A DNA stretch of 50,355 nt, from contig CABVRR010000015.1 in assembly GCA_902500705.1 (NCBI GenBank), forward strand, positions 1-50,355, written 5' to 3'. The stretch's first letter is position 1; every line of letters starts with the position of its first letter. Both the position numbers and the translations under genes were made by a program. Shown piece by piece: positions 45,802 through 50,355 of this stretch. The notes under the pieces were generated by a model. That model had not been told where the DNA came from, made no database searches, and saw only the letters and a program-made list of their open reading frames with translations. Source of the stretch: an uncultured Nitrospira sp. (GTDB lineage Bacteria; Nitrospirota; Nitrospiria; Nitrospirales; Nitrospiraceae).

Positions 45802-47505
45802 TCACAGCGAGCGTTCTTGCGCGCGCTTATCCATGCGCTGAATGACGGATGTCAAGATGTGGCCCACTCGATATAAGATGGTATCCACATAGAGTCGATT
45901 GACAAACAGGACATAGAGGCGAATCCGAAGCCCGTCGATCCACGGCGGGGTCCAGACGGTCCGGCCATGGGCCCGCAGGTAGAGATAGATCCAACCGATA
46001 ATCGTCACTGATGTCGAGAGTACGAGGAGCAGGTCGAAGAGCCAGTCGGGGAGATCGGCAGCCTTGAAGTAGGAGGCCACCTCGTCCGGGTCGGGATACA
46101 GGAACGCCGTGAACGATTCGACGGCAAACAAATAAACGAACACGATGAACAAGAGCGTCACCAGCATCGCGGCGGAGACCTTCCACGAGGCCACTGCGCG
46201 CAATCGTGTCAGTGTCAGGATTGCTTGCGAGGACGTGATCCAAATGAAAAAGAGAAAGATGACGGTACCCTGAGATTCCAACAGGGGGATTTGTAGCACG
46301 CCATGAGTCGCCAGCAGGATCAGTAAGGGAATCAGCAGAGTCGTGAACACCCCGGTCGTCCACGTCAGGGGTGAATACCCCTCTTCCTCTACCTGATGTC
46401 CGGCGTGCGGCATGAGTGGTTCTTGTCTCGCCTTGTGAATGACATTTCCGCTGTACAAGAAGACCGTCGCTTTGAACAGACCGTGTGCAATCAGATGAAA
46501 TACGGCCAGCGAGAAGGCGCCCAAGCCGCATTCCATGATCATGTACCCCATCTGGCCGATGGTCGAAAAACCAAGCATATTCTTAATGTCGTTTTGCACC
46601 AGCATCATCGTGGCGCCGAGGACGGCCGTCACCGTGCCGATAACGAGGGCGATATGTAATGTGGTTGAGCTTATTCCAAAGAGCGGCGCCAGACGGTTGA
46701 TGAGAAAGCCTGCAGCGTTGATGATGCCCGCATGCAGCAAGGCCGTCACAGACGTCGGGGCATAGAGATACCGAGGGAGCCAGCCATGGAAGGGGAATTG
46801 GGCCGACTTACTCATGCCGCCGACAAGAAGCAGCAAGGTCACGGCCGTCGCGCCGTCGAATTCGACGCCAGGAAAGAGGGACACGGTCGCCGTCGATTGC
46901 GCGGCGACGGCAAACAGGTCAGGAAATTCCAGCGTGCCGTACAGCGAGTACGCCAGCACGATTCCACCCAAGAAGGCGACATCCCCGACACGTAACAACG
47001 TGAACGTGCGGAACGCGCTCTTCAGCGTTTCTTGGTGGCTATGGTTATGGACAAGGATATAGAGGAGATAACTCAGCAGCTGCCACAGCATGAACAGCAT
47101 CAAGAGATTCGCGCTGGACACCATGCAGAGCAGAACGCTCACGGTGAGCCCGATCAAGGCGAGATACCGGCGCTCATGCACATCTTGGTACATATACTCG
47201 ACGGAGTAGGTGTAAATGATCGTGCCGATGCCGGAGATCAACACCATCATGACCGTGCTCAACCGGTCGACGTAGAGGCCGATCGGCAGGGCCAACACGG
47301 TGGACGCGTCCGGATCGTACAGTCGAAGCTCAATCGGGCCTTCCGTGGCCACCACGTACAGCGTGACGATGGCGCTGCAGAAGGCCAAGCCGATCGGCCA
47401 GGCAGCGATTTTCGCACGAGTCTGGCGTGTGGCCTCGCTGCCGACACTTACGATCAGCGCGGCAATCAGTGGAAGCAGCGGCACAAGCAATACAGCTGAC
47501 ATCAT
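45802..47505 (-). CDS. dabB: NuoL/DabB-like ion-translocating subunit, copy 2
   Basis: This 567-residue protein is the tandem paralogue of the next gene. Shared stretches include YMYQDVHERRYLALI-type segments, the core GGMSKSAQFPFHGWLPRYLY, TSVTALLHAGIINAAGFL and WITSSQAILTLTRLRAVASW. Most of the C-terminal half is near-identical between the copies. It is the first gene of the minus-strand operon and follows a structured leader. GAGGTG precedes two consecutive ATG codons (47505 and 47502), so the exact start is uncertain by one codon. The reading from 47532 is unlikely because it would enter the terminator-like hairpin region. Confidence 0.85.
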   Translation of the reverse strand: MMSAVLLVPLLPLIAALIVSVGSEATRQTRAKIAAWPIGLAFCSAIVTLYVVATEGPIELRLYDPDASTVLALPIGLYVDRLSTVMMVLISGIGTIIYTYSVEYMYQDVHERRYLALIGLTVSVLLCMVSSANLLMLFMLWQLLSYLLYILVHNHSHQETLKSAFRTFTLLRVGDVAFLGGIVLAYSLYGTLEFPDLFAVAAQSTATVSLFPGVEFDGATAVTLLLLVGGMSKSAQFPFHGWLPRYLYAPTSVTALLHAGIINAAGFLINRLAPLFGISSTTLHIALVIGTVTAVLGATMMLVQNDIKNMLGFSTIGQMGYMIMECGLGAFSLAVFHLIAHGLFKATVFLYSGNVIHKARQEPLMPHAGHQVEEEGYSPLTWTTGVFTTLLIPLLILLATHGVLQIPLLESQGTVIFLFFIWITSSQAILTLTRLRAVASWKVSAAMLVTLLFIVFVYLFAVESFTAFLYPDPDEVASYFKAADLPDWLFDLLLVLSTSVTIIGWIYLYLRAHGRTVWTPPWIDGLRIRLYVLFVNRLYVDTILYRVGHILTSVIQRMDKRAQERSL

Positions 47506-47522
47506 CACCTCACCAAGACCCT

Positions 47523-47580
47523 GAAAACACAAAAGCCAACCATCGGCTCGATGCAGGATCGAGACACGTTCGGTTGGCTT
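47523..47580 (-). terminator. Terminator-like hairpin in the leader of the DAB operon
   Basis: On the minus strand AAGCCAACC pairs with GGTTGGCTT (9 bp), with an inner CTCGAT/ATCGAG hairpin, and TTTTGTGTTTT follows directly. This has the form of an intrinsic terminator, yet it lies only about 18 bases before the first start codon of the operon and downstream of the probable promoter. It has no T run on the plus strand, so it is oriented toward the DAB operon. It is therefore a candidate attenuator. Confidence 0.55.
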
Positions 47581-47587
47581 GTACTGC

Positions 47588-47616
47588 GACCGGCCTCTTC
47601 TCGTGAATTGCCGGTC
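47588..47616 (-). promoter_or_regulatory. Leader hairpin 2
   Basis: GACCGGC and GCCGGTC form a perfect 7-bp stem around a 15-base loop, just upstream of the terminator-like hairpin in the DAB leader. It may compete or stack with neighbouring elements. Confidence 0.45.
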
Positions 47617-47650
47617 ACCCTACGGCCCGTCAGTCAAGAACCAGGTGCTC

Positions 47651-47684
47651 TTGCCGATCCCACTCACTCGCGTGGGACAGGCAA
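47651..47684 (-). promoter_or_regulatory. Leader hairpin 1
   Basis: TTGCC/GGCAA and TCCCAC/GTGGGA form a two-part stem with a small internal loop and an 8-base apical loop, near the 5' end of the predicted DAB leader RNA. Confidence 0.45.
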
Positions 47685-47712
47685 CATGACCGTGTGCTGA
47701 ATACGACTCCAT

Positions 47713-47741
47713 GAATAATATGGAGGACAAGAGAGCGTCAA
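47713..47741 (-). promoter_or_regulatory. Probable promoter of the DAB operon
   Basis: On the minus strand TTGACG (47741-47736) is followed by TTATTC at 17 bases or TATTAT at 15 bases. Transcription would start near 47706, leaving a leader of about 200 nt that contains the three hairpins before the first ATG. Confidence 0.45.
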
Positions 47742-47883
47742 GTCAGAAATGACGGACCAGGGCTTCCATCCTGCACGGTTCGGACTCGAAGGACCTAGAA
47801 CCTATCGAGAGAGAGAAACAAAAGACCTACGATGACACTTGTTCATCTCGTTGCAGGACCGTATAATTCTGCCGCACAATCTT

Positions 47884-48228
47884 ATGGAAAACGCAGTACG
47901 TAACGCCATCATCAAGTTTGAGCAGGAATTCATGGGACGCGGTCCCGATGAAGTGCGTGCGTGCATCGTGCGGGACTTGGTCGTGGTCCGGCTCAAGGGC
48001 GTGCTCACCCCGGCCGAGCGGCAGCTGGCAAAAACCGCAGAGGGGATCGAGATGGTGAAGCGGTTACGACAAACGCTGATCGTCTTGGGCCGCGACAAGC
48101 TCTGCGAGCAAGTCGGCGAAATCACCGGCGCCAAAATTCTGGGGGTATTCACCGATATCGACGTGCAGCTCGGAGAGCGCATCTTCGTCTTTACGATGGA
48201 TCGGGAAATCCAGAACGGGACAAGGTAG
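47884..48228 (+). CDS. DUF2294 family protein
   Basis: The 114-residue protein begins MENAVRNAIIKFEQEFMGRG and continues with PDEVRACIVRDLVVVRLKGVLTP, TPAERQLAKTAEG and the C-terminal KILGVFTDIDVQLGERIFVF. This is the DUF2294 pattern (sometimes labelled Na-translocating decarboxylase-associated), whose function is unknown. The ATG at 47884 fits the family start; the frame is open from a TTG at 47839. It is divergent from the DAB operon and shares its regulatory region, so a role in inorganic-carbon uptake or its control is an attractive inference. Confidence 0.82.
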   Translation: MENAVRNAIIKFEQEFMGRGPDEVRACIVRDLVVVRLKGVLTPAERQLAKTAEGIEMVKRLRQTLIVLGRDKLCEQVGEITGAKILGVFTDIDVQLGERIFVFTMDREIQNGTR

Positions 48229-48449
48229 CTACGCTCAGCGTCCCACACGAGTCATTCCGCACACAGCAGTCCGCAGATCTATGATCTCCTTGCATCTCTT
48301 TCGATAGCAGTATTTTCTTCAACCGTCATCGTCACCCACGGATCGACCGGCTCGCCTTGATGGACGTGTCATGCCTCAGCGGCTGACGCAAGCACAACCA
48401 TCGATCGAGTGGATTTTATAATCATGCCCCATGATTGAGCGAGACAGCA

Positions 48450-49082
48450 CTACATGAATTTAGAAGGAAACTGTTTCTGCAGAGCGATCGCGAGCATGTC
48501 GGCAATCACATAGACATGGTGCTCCATCGCCGGCCAGGCTTCTTCTTCTCCGGCATAATCTCGTTCTTGAAATTTGGTGATTTGAGTAACATGGTGCTCC
48601 ACATGAGTGGCAAATGCACTTCGAACCGCGTCTTTGGAGAGATGCGGATTGATCCGACTAAACAGTGCGGCCAGGTCGTCGTTATTCGACATGAGCAGTG
48701 TCATGGCGACATCTTGCTGGCGCACATTCTTCGCGACGGTGGCCTCGGAATAGGCTTGAATGGCTTCGTAGTGTTTCGTCAGTAATGCGTGAAGCTGGTC
48801 GGAGACCGCATCGCCATAAAAGGGCTGAAACGTCCGTGCGATATCTTTTATATTGGTCGCGACGGCATTTTCGGCAAAGCGTCTCGATCGGCGGTCGTTC
48901 TTCGCGATATCCAAGACGACATTGCGAGTCCAGAAAAGGTGCCGAGACCACTCGTCGCGCAAGACGGCCTGCAGATCGGCTGCGGTGGTAGGATGAGCAT
49001 CTGTGCCCCAGTCATGAGCACATCCGGTGAGGCCCACGCCTGCAAGTACGAGCACCGCCATGGACCGACAGAATACATTCAT
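48450..49082 (-). CDS. Helical lipoprotein of unknown function
   Basis: The 210-residue precursor has a signal peptide with lipobox ending in LTGC, then an all-helical body with regularly placed His and Trp residues (EWSRHLFWTRNVVLDI, YEAIQAYSEA, THVEHHVTQITKF, MEHHVYVIADML). This spacing suggests a four-helix bundle that could bind metal or heme, but no standard motif is present. GGGAGGG lies before the ATG at 49082, excluding the frame reaching 49133. I recognise no named family. Confidence 0.75.
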   Translation of the reverse strand: MNVFCRSMAVLVLAGVGLTGCAHDWGTDAHPTTAADLQAVLRDEWSRHLFWTRNVVLDIAKNDRRSRRFAENAVATNIKDIARTFQPFYGDAVSDQLHALLTKHYEAIQAYSEATVAKNVRQQDVAMTLLMSNNDDLAALFSRINPHLSKDAVRSAFATHVEHHVTQITKFQERDYAGEEEAWPAMEHHVYVIADMLAIALQKQFPSKFM

Positions 49083-49444
49083 ACAACCCTCCCATATGAA
49101 TAAGATCGCACTTCTCCTCTCGCCCTCGCCCATGAGTCATCCCTCAAGAACGTGAGTGAAATTGGACAGGTATGCAACCGGCACATCGAACGTCTTTCCG
49201 ATTAAACAAGCATGGACGCAGAAGTTCTTCGTCCGAAATCACACTGACGAATCTGGAATAGTGAGTCAAGCTTCCCGTGTAAAGAGTATGTTACGCTGGT
49301 GTAAATTTGTGTGGTGTGTATCGACGCCCCTCCCTCCTGATCGGCGAAAAGTCGAGCAGACAGCGTATACGGAAACAGTCCGCCGTGGAGGAAATGTAAT
49401 TCGAGAATGAGCAAGGACATGAAAGGATCGTGGTAGAGAACTCC
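49083..49444. other. Intergenic stretch between lipoprotein and selO
   Basis: About 360 bases between divergent genes. Several short frames overlap on both strands, none with a ribosome binding site and a protein-like composition together. It should contain the promoters of both neighbours; I could not single one out. Confidence 0.4.
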
Positions 49445-50355
49445 ATGACGCGGCGCACGCTTGAAACGCTGTCCTTTGACAATACCTATGCCCGCCTTCC
49501 GCACGCCTTTTATGCGCGAGTGAACCCGACACCCTTCTCGTCTCCACCGTATCTAGTTCATGCCAACCCGGCGGCGGCTGAGCTGATCGACCTTGATCCG
49601 GAGCAATCCACTCGATCCGAGTTTGCAGCGCTCTTCGGAGGGAGCGTATTGGCGCCTGGGATGGAGCCGCTCGCCATGCTGTATGCGGGCCATCAGTTCG
49701 GCGTGTATGTGCCGCAACTCGGCGACGGCCGGGCGATTTTGCTCGGTGAAGCGACGAACGTCCGAGGAGAACGATGGGATCTCCATCTCAAGGGCGCAGG
49801 CCTGACCCCGTTTTCACGGGATGGAGATGGTCGTGCAGTCCTGCGCTCGACGATTCGCGAGTATCTCTGTTGCGCCGCAATGCGGGGGCTCGGTATCCCT
49901 ACCACACAGGCGCTCTGTCTTGTCGGCAGTGACGACAAGGTCTATCGAGAACAGGTCGAAACCGGTGCCACGCTGGTCCGCATGGCGCCGTCGCATGTCC
50001 GCTTCGGCACGTTTGAAGTCTTCTATTACCGGAAACAGCATGAGCATCTGAAAGTCCTTGCCGACTACGTGATCGCACAACACTTTCCTCATCTTCACGA
50101 GGACAGAGACAAATATGCGCGCTTCTTCGCTGAGGTGGCTGAACGCACGGCAACGTTGATCGCCCAATGGCAGGCCGTGGGATGGGCGCACGGGGTGATG
50201 AACACGGACAACATGTCGATTCTCGGGTTGACGCTGGACTATGGACCCTACGGGTTCATGGACGATTACGATGCGGGCTTCATCTGCAACCACTCCGACC
50301 ACAACGGCCGCTATGCCTTCAACCAACAGCCCTACATCGGCCTCTGGAATCTGAG
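49445..50355 (+). CDS. selO: Protein adenylyltransferase SelO/YdiU (5' part)
   Basis: The first 303 codons are present before the window ends. The SelO motifs are clear: FDNTYARLPHAFYARVNPTP, MLYAGHQFGVYVPQLGDGRA, HLKGAGLTPFSRDGDGRA, VLRSTIREYLC, and the catalytic-site-like GWAHGVMNTDNMSILGLTLD. SelO pseudokinases transfer AMP to Ser, Thr or Tyr residues of proteins. The ATG at 49445 gives the family N-terminus; a GTG at 49430 in the same frame, with AAAGGA close before it, is possible. The C-terminal part lies outside the window. Confidence 0.93.
   Translation, partial: MTRRTLETLSFDNTYARLPHAFYARVNPTPFSSPPYLVHANPAAAELIDLDPEQSTRSEFAALFGGSVLAPGMEPLAMLYAGHQFGVYVPQLGDGRAILLGEATNVRGERWDLHLKGAGLTPFSRDGDGRAVLRSTIREYLCCAAMRGLGIPTTQALCLVGSDDKVYREQVETGATLVRMAPSHVRFGTFEVFYYRKQHEHLKVLADYVIAQHFPHLHEDRDKYARFFAEVAERTATLIAQWQAVGWAHGVMNTDNMSILGLTLDYGPYGFMDDYDAGFICNHSDHNGRYAFNQQPYIGLWNL

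Noticed and set aside
43972-47505. NuoL-like genes as part of respiratory complex I
   Set aside because: No other nuo genes are adjacent, both copies are in an operon with dabA, and the operon ends with a PII-like gene, which fits inorganic-carbon uptake better.
47506-47700. Identification of the DAB leader as a T-box or c-di-AMP riboswitch
   Set aside because: A segment AGGGTGACCGG faintly recalls the T-box motif, and CCGTAGGGTGA recalls part of the ydaO class, but the remaining conserved blocks of both classes are missing.
1-50355. CRISPR arrays and long direct repeats
   Set aside because: No regularly spaced repeats were seen; the only extended internal similarities are the carbonic anhydrase pair, the DabB-like pair and the NtrC-like pair.

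Overview
The window looks like chromosomal DNA of a Nitrospira-type chemolithoautotroph. This is an inference from gene content: a DAB-type inorganic-carbon uptake operon, three periplasmic alpha-carbonic anhydrases, NtrC/AtoC-type regulators, NodT/RND efflux genes and many short secreted or lipoprotein genes. No rRNA or other marker is present to prove it. I found no intact tRNA, CRISPR array or complete insertion sequence.

Layout. 1-2.4 kb: the tail of an upstream gene, a terminator hairpin, and small conserved-looking proteins (one a four-Cys zinc ribbon, one Trm112-like). 2.5-8.3 kb: a DUF502 membrane protein, a GNAT acetyltransferase, two BamE/SmpA-like lipoproteins, then a LOG-family phosphoribohydrolase, a beta-CASP metallo-beta-lactamase-fold RNase-like protein and a P1 (DmpA-type) peptidase packed end to end. 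8.4-14.2 kb: housekeeping genes (FIST sensor, FKBP isomerase, GcvT-like aminomethyltransferase, NUDIX hydrolase, FabI, TPR protein, ArfB). 14.4-21.7 kb: an envelope region with a DUF2490 protein, three alpha-carbonic anhydrases (two a tandem duplicate), an Slp lipoprotein and an outer-membrane barrel.

22.7-29.5 kb: an RND efflux operon in the order permease, membrane-fusion protein, NodT outer-membrane factor, followed by a periplasmic one-heme DUF3365 protein. 29.6-34.0 kb: a small protein, an IS481-type transposase remnant, a PII-like protein, a lipoprotein and a SulP anion transporter. 34.3-39.0 kb: a two-component cluster made of a degenerate NtrC-like protein without a DNA-binding domain, a membrane histidine kinase and a complete NtrC-like activator. 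39.1-47.5 kb (minus strand): an inorganic-carbon uptake operon in the order NuoL/DabB-like, NuoL/DabB-like, NuoM-like, DabA, PII-like. Its roughly 200-nt leader folds into three hairpins, the last of which looks like an intrinsic terminator just before the first start codon. A DUF2294 gene diverges from it. The window closes with a lipoprotein and the 5' part of selO.

How the parts may work together (inference): periplasmic carbonic anhydrases interconvert CO2 and bicarbonate, the SulP protein and the DAB complex bring inorganic carbon into the cell, and two PII-like proteins sense cell state near each transporter. Together these would be a carbon-concentrating module without carboxysome genes in view. 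The most interesting unexplained items are the putative attenuator leader of the DAB operon, the expanded DAB gene set, and the degenerate sigma-54-type AAA+ protein paired with an intact paralogue.
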